Below, piece by piece: positions 1 through 6,328 of a DNA stretch of 19,295 bases. The position numbers were made by a program, and so were the translations under genes. The DNA comes from S010-17 sp036478895 (GTDB lineage Bacteria > Bacteroidota > Bacteroidia > Flavobacteriales > Flavobacteriaceae), in contig JAZGEV010000008.1 in the NCBI GenBank assembly GCA_036478895.1, positions 1-19,295 of the forward strand. Direction: 5' to 3'. The notes below the pieces were generated by a model. The model was not told the DNA's origin. It saw nothing but the letters and a program-made list of their open reading frames with translations, and did not search any database. The stretch's first letter is position 1. The number at the start of each line of letters is the position of its first letter.

Positions 1-299
1 GTAGCGACAAAAGCTGCAGTTGATGCGGCTTGCATATCTGGTGTTGCGGTTGCAACAATAACAAGCTCTATGTCTTTGGGGTTAATTTTAGATTTTTGTA
101 TTAAATCTTTGGCTGCGTTAATAGCCATAAAGGATGTTCCTTTTCCTTTTTCTTTAAGAATTCTACGTTCTTTTATTCCTGTTCTAGATACAATCCATTC
201 GTCGTTAGTTTCGACCATGGTTTCCAAAATAGCATTGGTTAATCTGTATTCTGGTAGATATTTTCCTACGGCTGTAATTGCTGCGGTAATTTTACTCAT
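1..299 (-). CDS. fabH: 3-oxoacyl-ACP synthase III (FabH), N-terminal part, cut by window edge
   Basis: FabH (KAS III) condenses acetyl-CoA, or a branched acyl-CoA primer, with malonyl-ACP to start type II fatty acid synthesis in the cytoplasm. About 99 N-terminal residues are visible. They open with MSKITAAITAVGKYLPEYRL and contain NDEWIVSRTGIKERRI, which matches the FabH N-terminal thiolase-fold half (TNDEWIVxRTGIxeRR), and then IELVIVATATPDMQ. The catalytic Cys-His-Asn residues would lie beyond the window. The start is the ATG at 297-299. Gene order DUF177-rpmF-fabH on one strand is common in Bacteroidota and also resembles the E. coli yceD-rpmF-plsX-fabH cluster. Here a strong hairpin separates it from rpmF, so it may be transcribed separately. 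No good TAnnTTTG promoter was found in the 170-nt gap. Confidence 0.93.
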   Translation of the reverse strand, partial: MSKITAAITAVGKYLPEYRLTNAILETMVETNDEWIVSRTGIKERRILKEKGKGTSFMAINAAKDLIQKSKINPKDIELVIVATATPDMQAASTAAFVA

Positions 300-406
300 A
301 AATTTGGATTAAAGTTTATGTATAAAAAAAAATACTCATACAAAACAGATTTCAAAGTAATGAAAAATATTTCATAAAAACACTCTTTTTTGTCATTTTT
401 AATTAA

Positions 407-450
407 AAAAACACAAAAAACCCTCGGAAATGAGGGTTTTTTGTGTTTTT
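407..450 (-). terminator. Strong bidirectional intrinsic terminator after rpmF
   Basis: The arms 407-425 and 432-450 form a perfect 19-bp stem around a 6-nt loop (ggaaat). The stem has a GC core (ccctc/gaggg) flanked by A runs on one side and T runs on the other, so either strand gives a hairpin with a U-rich end. It lies 22 nt past the rpmF stop and before fabH on the same strand. Confidence 0.85.
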
Positions 451-471
451 ACAAATAATCAAATATATTGC

Positions 472-672
472 TTACTCTTCAACAATTTCTTCTTCTGCAT
501 CGATAATTACCTGTCCGCGATAAAATAATTTACCTTCAAACCAGTGTGCTCTGTGAGACAAATGTGCTTCACCAGTTGTTGGATCAACAGCAATTTGAGA
601 AGCAGTTGCTTTGTAATGTGTTCTTCTTTTATCTCTTCTTTGTTTCGATATTTTTCTCTTAGGATGTGCCAT
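472..672 (-). CDS. rpmF: Large ribosomal subunit protein bL32
   Basis: This is a 66-residue bL32 protein of the 50S subunit. The N-terminus MAHPKRKISKQRRDKRRTH is the diagnostic highly basic bL32 signature (MAxPKrkxSkxrrdxRRaH), followed by HLSHRAHWFEGKLFYRGQVI, corresponding to the conserved C-terminal H..c..G.yrGr.vi region. The zinc-ribbon cysteines of some bL32 proteins are absent (HLSHR replaces C..C, and there is no second Cys pair), so this is the zinc-independent form. The acidic tail (DAEEEIVEE) is an ordinary extension. The ATG lies one base after the stop of the DUF177 gene, so the two are surely co-transcribed and probably translationally coupled. A strong terminator follows. Confidence 0.97.
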   Translation of the reverse strand: MAHPKRKISKQRRDKRRTHYKATASQIAVDPTTGEAHLSHRAHWFEGKLFYRGQVIIDAEEEIVEE

Positions 673-673
673 T

Positions 674-1201
674 TTATTGTTTTTTATCTTTTATTAATCC
701 CTTTAGTTTTTCCCACCTAGGGTCTATTTGTTCTTTATTTTTAGTATTCATTTCTTCTAACTTATCCATTGCCTTAGATTTTAAGGTGCCATTTATAATG
801 CCTGGATGCAACCTTTTTGTCGGCACACTCAACACAATGAGCTCATAAATAAATTGCGATACGTCCAACTCAAATTCATGATGTGGAATAATTAAAATTT
901 GTTCATCTTCATTATTGTATGCTTCACCAAACTTAACAATTAAGTTTAATGTATTTGCGACTTCTTGATCATATTCTTCACCACTAACATCACAATTAAC
1001 ACGCACTACGCCTTGCATTGAAAAGTATAATTCAAATAGCGTATTTTGTTTATTAAAATCTATTTGTACATTAACTTTAGTATCAATAAAATCATTGTAC
1101 GGATAAGGTTCAAAGAACGTCTTCTCAATTGTATAATTAAACTGATGCAGTCCAATTTTTAATCCAGTAAATTGGATTTTATATGTATTGTCCTGCTTCA
1201 T
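674..1201 (-). CDS. DUF177 / YceD family protein (175 aa)
   Basis: YceD/DUF177 proteins are linked genetically to 23S rRNA accumulation and are nearly always encoded next to rpmF, as here. The translation (MKQDNTYKIQFTGLKIG at the start, FELYFSMQGVVRVNCDVSGEE mid-protein) has the family pattern of a beta-rich N-terminal half followed by a region with a single conserved Cys, then IPHHEFELDVSQFIYELIVLSVP (DUF177 'i.....idl...v.e.l.L.lP') and a C-terminal DPRWEKLKGL motif typical of the family. An upstream in-frame ATG at 1232-1234 is rejected because it lies upstream of the predicted transcription start: the -7 element at 1223-1230 falls between the two ATGs. The gene has its own promoter and leads an operon with rpmF. 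Confidence 0.92.
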   Translation of the reverse strand: MKQDNTYKIQFTGLKIGLHQFNYTIEKTFFEPYPYNDFIDTKVNVQIDFNKQNTLFELYFSMQGVVRVNCDVSGEEYDQEVANTLNLIVKFGEAYNNEDEQILIIPHHEFELDVSQFIYELIVLSVPTKRLHPGIINGTLKSKAMDKLEEMNTKNKEQIDPRWEKLKGLIKDKKQ

Positions 1202-1222
1202 TTCAAAAAACTTTTGAGTTTG

Positions 1223-1251
1223 CAAAGATAGCAAAATATATCAGTCTACAA
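1223..1251 (-). promoter_or_regulatory. Bacteroidota-type promoter for the DUF177-rpmF operon
   Basis: On the minus strand, TTG (1249-1251), a spacer of 18 nt and TATCTTTG (1223-1230) match the Bacteroidota -33/-7 pattern TTG ... TAnnTTTG. Transcription should start around 1216-1219, so the coding start is the ATG at 1201 and not the in-frame ATG at 1234. Confidence 0.75.
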
Positions 1252-1297
1252 CTTTATTCTAAAAAAATATTTTTATTTAGATTGCACCTTTATAAAA

Positions 1298-2347
1298 CTA
1301 TCGCGTCCTTCTAGATTTAAGCACGTTTTCTGTTAAAAACGCTTGTTCTTTTCTGTTTTTGAAAATTGCAATTGCTTGAAAAACAGCCTCCTTAAATGAA
1401 CTTTCATTGGCTTTATTTTGACCAGCAATTTCGAATGCCGTACCGTGATCTGGCGATGTTCTCACGCGATTTAAACCTGCTGTAAAATTAACGCCCTTTC
1501 CAAATGATAATGTTTTAAAAGGCGCCAAACCCTGATCGTGATACATGGCTAAAACAGCATCGAAATTTTTATAACTCTCCGATCCAAAAAAACTATCCGC
1601 AGCATAAGGCCCATAAATTAACTGACCTTTTGCAAATAATTTTTCAATAGTTGGTCGCACAATAGCATCATCTTCATCTCCAATAACTCCATTATCACCA
1701 CAATGTGGATTTAATCCTAAAATTGCAATTTTTGGCTTTCGTATTTTAAAATCATTGATTAAAGATTGATACATTATAGCCACTTTTTTTTCAATGAGTT
1801 TTGGAGTAATTGCTTCAGCTACTTTAGTAATTGGTAAATGACCTGTTATTAAACCAACTCTTAGCTCATTTGTCATTAATATCATCAAAGATTCTCCTTC
1901 TAAATTGGCTTCTAAAAATTCCGTATGACCTTTAAAATCAAAATCATCCGATTGTATTGTGTCTTTATTAATTGGTGCGGTTACCAAAACATCAATTTTT
2001 CCATCTTTTAATGCGGTTACGGCATGTTTTAACGATAAGAAAGCATATTTTCCAATTTCTTTATCTGCTTCACCAAGCTGGATACTTACTTCATCTTTCC
2101 AAATATTGTATAAATTTAATTTGTGATCTAGTAATTTGTCAATGTCCGTCACTCCATGTATAGGCGTATTAATATCAAGTGCATTCTTATGAAATGAAAT
2201 CACTTTTGAAGACCCAAACAATACAGGTGTACAAAATTCCAACATCCTAATATCCGAAAATGTTTTTAGGATAATTTCAACTCCAATACCATTAAGATCA
2301 CCTATAGAAATTCCTACTTTTATTATATCTGTTTCCTCCATTTTCAT
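1298..2347 (-). CDS. pdxA: 4-hydroxythreonine-4-phosphate dehydrogenase
   Basis: PdxA oxidises 4-phosphohydroxy-L-threonine with NAD; the product decarboxylates to 3-amino-2-oxopropyl phosphate, a substrate of PdxJ in the DXP-dependent pyridoxal phosphate pathway. The enzyme is a cytoplasmic metal-dependent homodimer. The 349-residue length fits the family. Visible motifs are GISIGDLNGIG (12-22), APINK (124-128), GHTEFL (140-145), TGHLP with metal ligand H170, NPHCGDNG with H215, YHDQG with H270, and the C-terminal NFTAGLNRVRTSPDHGTAFEIAG, the strongest PdxA signature. A second ATG two codons in (2339-2341) could also be the start. It stands about 100 nt downstream of the PID-CTERM gene's terminator and 63 nt or more before DUF177. 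Confidence 0.97.
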   Translation of the reverse strand: MKMEETDIIKVGISIGDLNGIGVEIILKTFSDIRMLEFCTPVLFGSSKVISFHKNALDINTPIHGVTDIDKLLDHKLNLYNIWKDEVSIQLGEADKEIGKYAFLSLKHAVTALKDGKIDVLVTAPINKDTIQSDDFDFKGHTEFLEANLEGESLMILMTNELRVGLITGHLPITKVAEAITPKLIEKKVAIMYQSLINDFKIRKPKIAILGLNPHCGDNGVIGDEDDAIVRPTIEKLFAKGQLIYGPYAADSFFGSESYKNFDAVLAMYHDQGLAPFKTLSFGKGVNFTAGLNRVRTSPDHGTAFEIAGQNKANESSFKEAVFQAIAIFKNRKEQAFLTENVLKSRRTR

Positions 2348-2389
2348 TTATTAAATAAACTTTCTTTATTCGATTACTATATCCAAAAA

Positions 2390-2397
2390 CAAAAATA
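2390..2397 (-). promoter_or_regulatory. Possible -7 element for pdxA
   Basis: TATTTTTG on the minus strand matches TAnnTTTG and lies 42 nt upstream of the pdxA ATG. No TTG is found at the expected -33 distance, so this is only a weak candidate. Confidence 0.3.
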
Positions 2398-2420
2398 TAA
2401 AAAATAAAACTTAATATCAC

Positions 2421-2454
2421 AAAAAATGCAACACCATTTAATGATATTGCATTT
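2421..2454 (-). terminator. Intrinsic terminator after the PID-CTERM gene
   Basis: The arms AAATGCAA (2424-2431) and TTGCATTT (2447-2454) pair perfectly, and the loop carries a further CAT-TTA-ATG mini-stem. On the minus strand the stem runs into a six-T tract. It lies about 28 nt past the stop of the small exported-protein gene. Confidence 0.6.
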
Positions 2455-2481
2455 ATATTTATTAGATTAATTTAAATCTAT

Positions 2482-2670
2482 TTATTTTTTAATCTTCAAT
2501 TTCTTTAAAGCATAACCCGCACCAACTGCTACTAAAGCAATCAATCCACCATCTATTGGCACTCCTGGTGGAGGTGGTGGTCTGTTTGCTGGTGAGTCTT
2601 GAGCAAATAACACTTGTGCCACAATTAATAATGACAAAGTTAAGATGATTTTTAAAGTATTTTTTTTCAT
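2482..2670 (-). CDS. Small exported protein with PID-CTERM type sorting tail (62 aa)
   Basis: The protein begins MKKNTLKIILTLSLLIVAQVL, a basic start plus hydrophobic signal segment ending in LFAQ, giving a likely signal peptidase site near residue 20. A short proline-rich linker (NRPPPPPG) follows, then VPIDGG, a glycine/alanine-rich hydrophobic segment (LIALVAVGAGYAL) and the basic end KKLKIKK. Linker, P-I-D-G-G, one membrane segment and basic tail form the pattern called PID-CTERM in Flavobacteriia, a presumed C-terminal sorting or anchoring signal. Almost nothing remains between signal peptide and tail, so the mature product is essentially the sorting domain. The start at 2668-2670 is preferred over an in-frame ATG at 2715 because that ATG overlaps the -7 element. 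The function is unknown. Confidence 0.8.
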   Translation of the reverse strand: MKKNTLKIILTLSLLIVAQVLFAQDSPANRPPPPPGVPIDGGLIALVAVGAGYALKKLKIKK

Positions 2671-2712
2671 TTTTATTTTTTTTAATATAAACCTAAGTTT
2701 TAAATCGAGCTT

Positions 2713-2720
2713 CAAATGTA
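2713..2720 (-). promoter_or_regulatory. -7 promoter element of the small exported protein gene
   Basis: TACATTTG on the minus strand matches TAnnTTTG and lies 42 nt upstream of the chosen ATG. The expected -33 region is a T-rich run without a clear TTG. Confidence 0.5.
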
Positions 2721-2773
2721 CAATTATCTTTTAAATAAAAAAAACTTTTCACACAATCTTACAAACACGAGTG

Positions 2774-2791
2774 TAATAATAATAATAATAA
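2774..2791. repeat. (TAA)6 trinucleotide microsatellite
   Basis: There are six tandem TAA units on the plus strand, TTA on the minus strand. The repeat lies outside any gene, between the tRNA and the small exported-protein gene. Confidence 0.9.
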
Positions 2792-2815
2792 TTAGTAGAA
2801 ATATAGGTCTACTAA
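2774..2815 (-). terminator. tRNA terminator with a TAA microsatellite as its U-rich tail
   Basis: The arms 2792-2799 (TTAGTAGA) and 2808-2815 (TCTACTAA) form a perfect 8-bp stem around an 8-nt loop, about 10 nt past the tRNA 3' end. On the minus strand it is followed directly by six TTA repeats (2774-2791) that could act as the U-rich tail. Confidence 0.55.
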
Positions 2816-2824
2816 AAAACATTG

Positions 2825-2898
2825 TGGTCCCACATGGGCTCGAACCATGGACCCCCTGATTATGAGTCAGGTGCTCTAACCAGCTGAGCTATGGGACC
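2825..2898 (-). tRNA. tRNA with CAU anticodon (elongator Met, or Ile2 read after lysidine modification)
   Basis: The 74-nt RNA folds as a full cloverleaf. The acceptor stem is GGTCCCA (2892-2898) with TGGGACC (2826-2832), the D arm GCTC...GAGC, the anticodon stem CCTGA/TCAGG around loop CTCATAA, and the T arm CATGG-TTCGAGC-CCATG. The discriminator base is A at 2825. The 3' CCA is not encoded (CAA follows the discriminator), so it must be added enzymatically. A G1-C72 pair and the absence of three consecutive GC pairs in the anticodon stem exclude initiator tRNA. Sequence by eye does not separate Met from Ile2, since both are transcribed with CAU; the E. coli elongator Met D arm and GGGGUC variable region are close matches. 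Confidence 0.95.
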
Positions 2899-2912
2899 TA
2901 ATTTTTGGACTG

Positions 2913-2943
2913 CAATAATACACTCTTTTTTATTGTTGACCAA
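2913..2943 (-). promoter_or_regulatory. Promoter of the CAU tRNA
   Basis: On the minus strand, TTG (2941-2943), 20 nt and TATTATTG (2913-2920) match the -33/-7 pattern with one mismatch in TTTG. The predicted start lies a few bases before the tRNA 5' end at 2898. The -33 element lies just past the stop of the preceding gene. Confidence 0.6.
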
Positions 2944-2949
2944 TGTTTT

Positions 2950-3303
2950 TTAATAATATTTTTTATACCATACTTTTTGCCATTCTCTTTTAAGTATTAA
3001 AAAACTTATTTCTTGTATCATAGTTTCTTTTTGAATATTTATTATTTCTTTAATAATAGCCTCTTTTACATCTACTCTATATAATAAATTCAAAAATGTG
3101 TCAAAATGCTTTTCTAATAATTGCGCTATAACTTCTTGTAAAAAAATAGCTAAATTTGATGGTGACTTCGTTTCAGAAAAATCAACATCTGTGCCTATTA
3201 TTTCAAAATCTTTATTTAATTGATTTATTAGATCTTTATATAAAGAGTCGCTATCTATCTGAAAAAGAAGTTCTTCATTAGTTATAATCTTTGGCAATTG
3301 CAC
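2950..3303 (-). CDS. Conserved hypothetical protein, 117 aa, coupled to polyprenyl synthase
   Basis: I do not recognise a named family. The product is a soluble, mostly helical, Leu/Ile/Lys-rich protein with no signal peptide or membrane segment. It contains SLYKDLINQLNKDFEIIG near the N-terminus, a helical middle (LAIFLQEVIAQLLEKHFD) and a Trp/aromatic-rich end (LKREWQKVWYKKYY). The start is a GTG whose G is the last base of the upstream TAG stop (TAGTG), so translation is probably coupled to the polyprenyl synthase gene; no alternative ATG would preserve the N-terminal part. Proteins of this size and ending occur next to prenyl synthase genes in related bacteria as far as I recall, but a functional link is inference. 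Confidence 0.72.
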   Translation of the reverse strand: MQLPKIITNEELLFQIDSDSLYKDLINQLNKDFEIIGTDVDFSETKSPSNLAIFLQEVIAQLLEKHFDTFLNLLYRVDVKEAIIKEIINIQKETMIQEISFLILKREWQKVWYKKYY

Positions 3304-4268
3304 TAAACCGTTCTATTTAATAGTTCATCCCCTAATTTGGTAAAAAATAATTTTCCATCTTCTGTAATAGATGAATCACCTAAATTTTTATAAGAACGCT
3401 TGGTGTAATAAGTGATCTCTTCTTTTACTAATGCTGGAATTTTATACTTACTATATAATAAAGTAACTGTATTTATTTTTTTATCAGATTTTTCAGTAGT
3501 AGAAAAGTAATTCAAAAGTATTTTTTTATCATCTTCAGAAATCACCTTTAACAATTTTAAATACAAAAATGTTTTTTTATTTTCTAAGATATCACCTCCA
3601 ATTAATTTTCCAAATGTTGCTTGATCTCCAAAGGTATCCAAATAATCATCTTGCAATTGAAATGCAATACCTAAATTTAAGCCATAATAGTAAATTGAAT
3701 TAGCGTCAACTTTATTGGCTCCAGCTATAATGGCACCCATTTTTAATGAACAGGCAACCAAAACGGCTGTCTTATAAGTAATCATTTTAATATATTCATT
3801 AATAGTAACATCGGTTCTTGTTTCAAAATCAACATCGTATTGTTGCCCTTCGCAAACCTCTAAAGCCGTTTTATTAAACAATACCATTAACTCTTTAAAC
3901 TCATCATCGTAAGCTTCCATTAATTGATTTGTATGCAACATCATAGCATCACCAGATAAAATTCCAGTATTTAAATTCCATTTTTTATGTACCGTTGTTT
4001 TCCCTCTTCGGATTGGCGCTTCATCCATAATGTCATCATGAACTAAAGTAAAATTATGAAAAACCTCAATAGCTAAAGCTGCCGGAAGCGCTTTTTTATA
4101 ATCTCCATTAAAGAAATGAGCACTAACCAAGGTTAGTATTGGTCGCAATCGCTTTCCTCCTATTTGCAAAATATAATGGATTGGCTCGTATAAATTTTTA
4201 GGCTCTTTTATTTGAATTTCTTTATTCAAATAAGTCAAAAATTCCTTTTTATAGTCTGATAAATTCAA
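3303..4268 (-). CDS. Polyprenyl diphosphate synthase (FPP/GGPP synthase type)
   Basis: This is a trans-prenyltransferase that extends allylic diphosphates with isopentenyl diphosphate; the product feeds quinone, carotenoid or cell-wall lipid synthesis. Over 321 residues it shows GGKRLRP (37-43), the first aspartate-rich motif HDDIMDEAPIRRGK with D78, D79 and D82, and the second motif QLQDDYLD with D207, D208 and D211; GDAMM and YKTAVL are also family positions. The first motif is the plain DDxxD without the two-residue insertion of bacterial short-chain FPP synthases. Chain length cannot be fixed by eye; F73 five residues before the motif suggests a short (C15-C20) product. The ATG at 4266-4268 is the only suitable start. 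It has its own promoter and lies divergent from the tetR efflux operon. Confidence 0.93.
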   Translation of the reverse strand: MNLSDYKKEFLTYLNKEIQIKEPKNLYEPIHYILQIGGKRLRPILTLVSAHFFNGDYKKALPAALAIEVFHNFTLVHDDIMDEAPIRRGKTTVHKKWNLNTGILSGDAMMLHTNQLMEAYDDEFKELMVLFNKTALEVCEGQQYDVDFETRTDVTINEYIKMITYKTAVLVACSLKMGAIIAGANKVDANSIYYYGLNLGIAFQLQDDYLDTFGDQATFGKLIGGDILENKKTFLYLKLLKVISEDDKKILLNYFSTTEKSDKKINTVTLLYSKYKIPALVKEEITYYTKRSYKNLGDSSITEDGKLFFTKLGDELLNRTV

Positions 4269-4283
4269 TGATAAATATTTTTA

Positions 4284-4313
4284 CAAAGATATGTAATTTC
4301 CACACATACTCAA
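4284..4313 (-). promoter_or_regulatory. Promoter of the polyprenyl synthase operon
   Basis: On the minus strand, TTG (4311-4313), 19 nt and TATCTTTG (4284-4291) match the -33/-7 pattern. It is followed 16 nt later by the ATG. It lies back to back with the tetR promoter, and the two -33 elements are about 45 nt apart. Confidence 0.8.
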
Positions 4314-4339
4314 ATCAATTTTAGAAAGACATAAAAAAA

Positions 4340-4372
4340 AAACTTTGAAAACTATATTTGTTTCTAAAGTTT
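4340..4372. promoter_or_regulatory. Candidate TetR operator (13-bp imperfect inverted repeat)
   Basis: The arms AAACTTTGAAAAC (4340-4352) and GTTTCTAAAGTTT (4360-4372) are inverted copies with 11 of 13 positions matching, around the 7-nt spacer TATATTT. The repeat covers the -33 element (4358-4360) of the tetR promoter. Position and two-fold symmetry are what is expected of an autorepressing TetR-family operator; that this protein binds it is inference. Confidence 0.55.
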
Positions 4373-4388
4373 CCATGTGTTATATTTG
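4358..4388 (+). promoter_or_regulatory. Promoter of the tetR-efflux operon
   Basis: TTG (4358-4360), 20 nt and TATATTTG (4381-4388) match the -33/-7 pattern. The predicted start falls near 4393-4396, only a few bases before the ATG at 4398, so the transcript is nearly or wholly leaderless. This rules out the in-frame ATG at 4377. Confidence 0.75.
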
Positions 4389-4397
4389 CAGACGATT

Positions 4398-5003
4398 ATG
4401 CAAGAAAAAATACTACATACAGCTAGTGAATTGTTTTTAAACTTAGGCTTTAAAAGCGTTACTATGGATGATATTGCTAGTGAAATAGGCATTTCTAAAA
4501 AAACTATTTACACGTTTTATAAAACTAAAACAGACTTAGTGAAAGCTAGTGTTTTGAGTGTTTTTGATCAAGTGAGCTTAGGTATTGACAGTATTTGCTC
4601 TTTGGACAACAATCCAATTGATGAATTATTTAAAATTAAAGAATTCGTGTTAAATCATTTGAAGCACGAAAACTCTTCACCAATTTTTCAATTAAAAAAA
4701 TACTATCCAAAATTTCATTATGAGTTGCAAAAAAAACAATTTATAGTGATGAATGATTGTGTCCAAGAAAATATAAAACGCGGAATAGCTGATGGTTTAT
4801 TTAGAGAAAATGTAGATGTAGATTTTACATCTCGCATCTATTTTTCTGGTGTAACTGCCATTAAAGACATTGAACTTTTTCCAAAAGGAAAGCACAATAT
4901 GAAAGGCTTAATGAATGACTTTTTAACCTATCACATAAGGTCCATTGCTACTGAAAAAGGCTTAAAAGAATTAAAAACAATTATTAAAAAAATGAACTTA
5001 TGA
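4398..5003 (+). CDS. TetR/AcrR family transcriptional repressor
   Basis: This is a 201-residue TetR-family regulator. The N-terminal HTH is clear: ILHTASELFLNLGFKSVTMD then DIASEIGISKKTIYTFYKTK, with the usual F..k.eL beginning at TDLV. The C-terminal ligand-binding half is divergent, as is normal, and carries RIYFSGVTAIKDIELFP near the C-terminus. It heads a co-directional efflux operon, and its stop overlaps the start of the TolC gene (ATGA, 5000-5003). Its likely role is to repress its own operon and release it on binding a pumped compound; the ligand is unknown. An in-frame ATG at 4377 is upstream of the predicted transcription start and was rejected. Confidence 0.93.
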   Translation: MQEKILHTASELFLNLGFKSVTMDDIASEIGISKKTIYTFYKTKTDLVKASVLSVFDQVSLGIDSICSLDNNPIDELFKIKEFVLNHLKHENSSPIFQLKKYYPKFHYELQKKQFIVMNDCVQENIKRGIADGLFRENVDVDFTSRIYFSGVTAIKDIELFPKGKHNMKGLMNDFLTYHIRSIATEKGLKELKTIIKKMNL

Positions 5004-6322
5004 AAAGATTCATCTTCTTATTTATCATAATAAATAGTGCTTATTTATATGGTCAAGACACTTATACTTTAGATGAAGCAATTGATTTTGCTGTAAAAAA
5101 CACCTATGCTATTAAAAATGCGAATTTAAGCATCGAAGCAGCCGAACATAAAAAATGGGAAACTACAACTATGGGATTGCCGCAAATAAATGCAAGTGTG
5201 GATTATAAAAATTTCATTAAGCAGCCAGTTTCTTTACTTCCCGCTGAAATTTTTGGAGGACCTCCTGGAGAGTTTGCCGAAGTTTCTTTTGGAACAAAAC
5301 AAGATTTAAATGCCAATGCTACATTAAGTCAATTGCTCTTTGATGGTTCATATCTAGTAGGCTTGCAATCTGCTAAAGTGTATTTAAAAATATCAGAATT
5401 AGCAAAAATTAAAACCGAACAAGCTATTAGAGAAGCAATAATAAACGCCTATGGGAATGTTTTATTAGCCAAAGAGAGTATATTAATATTGGAAAATAAT
5501 TTAAAATTAATTTCTAAAAACATCAATGATACACAACAAATTTATGAAAACGGTTTTGCAGAAGAACAAGATGTTGAGCAATTACAAATTACCAAATCTA
5601 CATTAAACAACCAACTTAACAAATCTAAAGGATTATTGAAAATTGCCCACGATATGCTGAAATTAACTATGGGGATTTCTATTGATGATACCATAGAATT
5701 ATCTGACACTCTAGACTCTTTAGTTTTAAAAAATACGGATTTAGAAATTTCTAATGCAGACTTTAAAGTTGATAGTCATATAGATTATCAAATTTCGGAA
5801 AATAGTATTAGCGCAAAAGAATTGTTATTAAAACTTGAGAAAAGCAAATATCTACCGTCACTTTCCGCTTTTTTGAATTATGGCGTAACTGCAAATAATG
5901 ATAAGTTTAAATTTTTTAATGCAAATCAAAAATGGTTTGGTTCATCAATTTTTGGTGTAAGTCTTAACGTACCAGTATTTAATAGTTTTGGCAGAAATGC
6001 TAGAGTACAACAAGCAAAAATAGCACTTAATCAATCTAAAACAGATCTTTCGCAAACTGAACAAAAATTAAAATTACACGTTGAGAGCGCCAAAGTTAAT
6101 TACCAATTTGCTATAGATAATTTTAATACAAGTAAACAAAATGTTGCGTTAGCAAAACGCATTGAAAATAAAGAACAAATTAAATTTTTTGAAGGTGTTG
6201 GCTCTAGTTTTAATTTAACGCAAGCTCAAAATCAACTATATACTACGCAACAACAGTATTTAAGTGCTATTGTGCAAATAATAAATACCAAAGCAGCGCT
6301 AGAGAATGCTTTGAATAAGTAA
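5000..6322 (+). CDS. TolC family outer-membrane efflux protein
   Basis: TolC-type proteins form a trimeric beta-barrel and periplasmic alpha-helical tunnel that joins inner-membrane pumps to the outside. The 440-residue protein has a Sec signal (MKRFIFLFIIINSAYLYGQ), the typical N-terminal TLDEAIDFAVKNTYAIKNA, and two long-helix repeats. The first repeat holds ALVGLQSAKVYLKI-like text (here YLVGLQSAKVYLKI) and AIREAIINAYGNVLLAKE. The second holds LNVPVFNSFGRNARVQQAKI, followed by helices ending NLTQAQNQLYTTQQQYLSAI. Pairing with the MFP and RND genes downstream makes a complete tripartite system. It overlaps tetR by 4 nt and is followed after 6 nt by the DUF2147 gene. Confidence 0.93.
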   Translation: MKRFIFLFIIINSAYLYGQDTYTLDEAIDFAVKNTYAIKNANLSIEAAEHKKWETTTMGLPQINASVDYKNFIKQPVSLLPAEIFGGPPGEFAEVSFGTKQDLNANATLSQLLFDGSYLVGLQSAKVYLKISELAKIKTEQAIREAIINAYGNVLLAKESILILENNLKLISKNINDTQQIYENGFAEEQDVEQLQITKSTLNNQLNKSKGLLKIAHDMLKLTMGISIDDTIELSDTLDSLVLKNTDLEISNADFKVDSHIDYQISENSISAKELLLKLEKSKYLPSLSAFLNYGVTANNDKFKFFNANQKWFGSSIFGVSLNVPVFNSFGRNARVQQAKIALNQSKTDLSQTEQKLKLHVESAKVNYQFAIDNFNTSKQNVALAKRIENKEQIKFFEGVGSSFNLTQAQNQLYTTQQQYLSAIVQIINTKAALENALNK

Positions 6323-6328
6323 ATTTAA

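Noticed and set aside
4353..4360. A second TATATTTG upstream of tetR
   Set aside because: No TTG lies at the proper distance, and it overlaps the -33 element of the better promoter; it also forms the spacer of the candidate operator.
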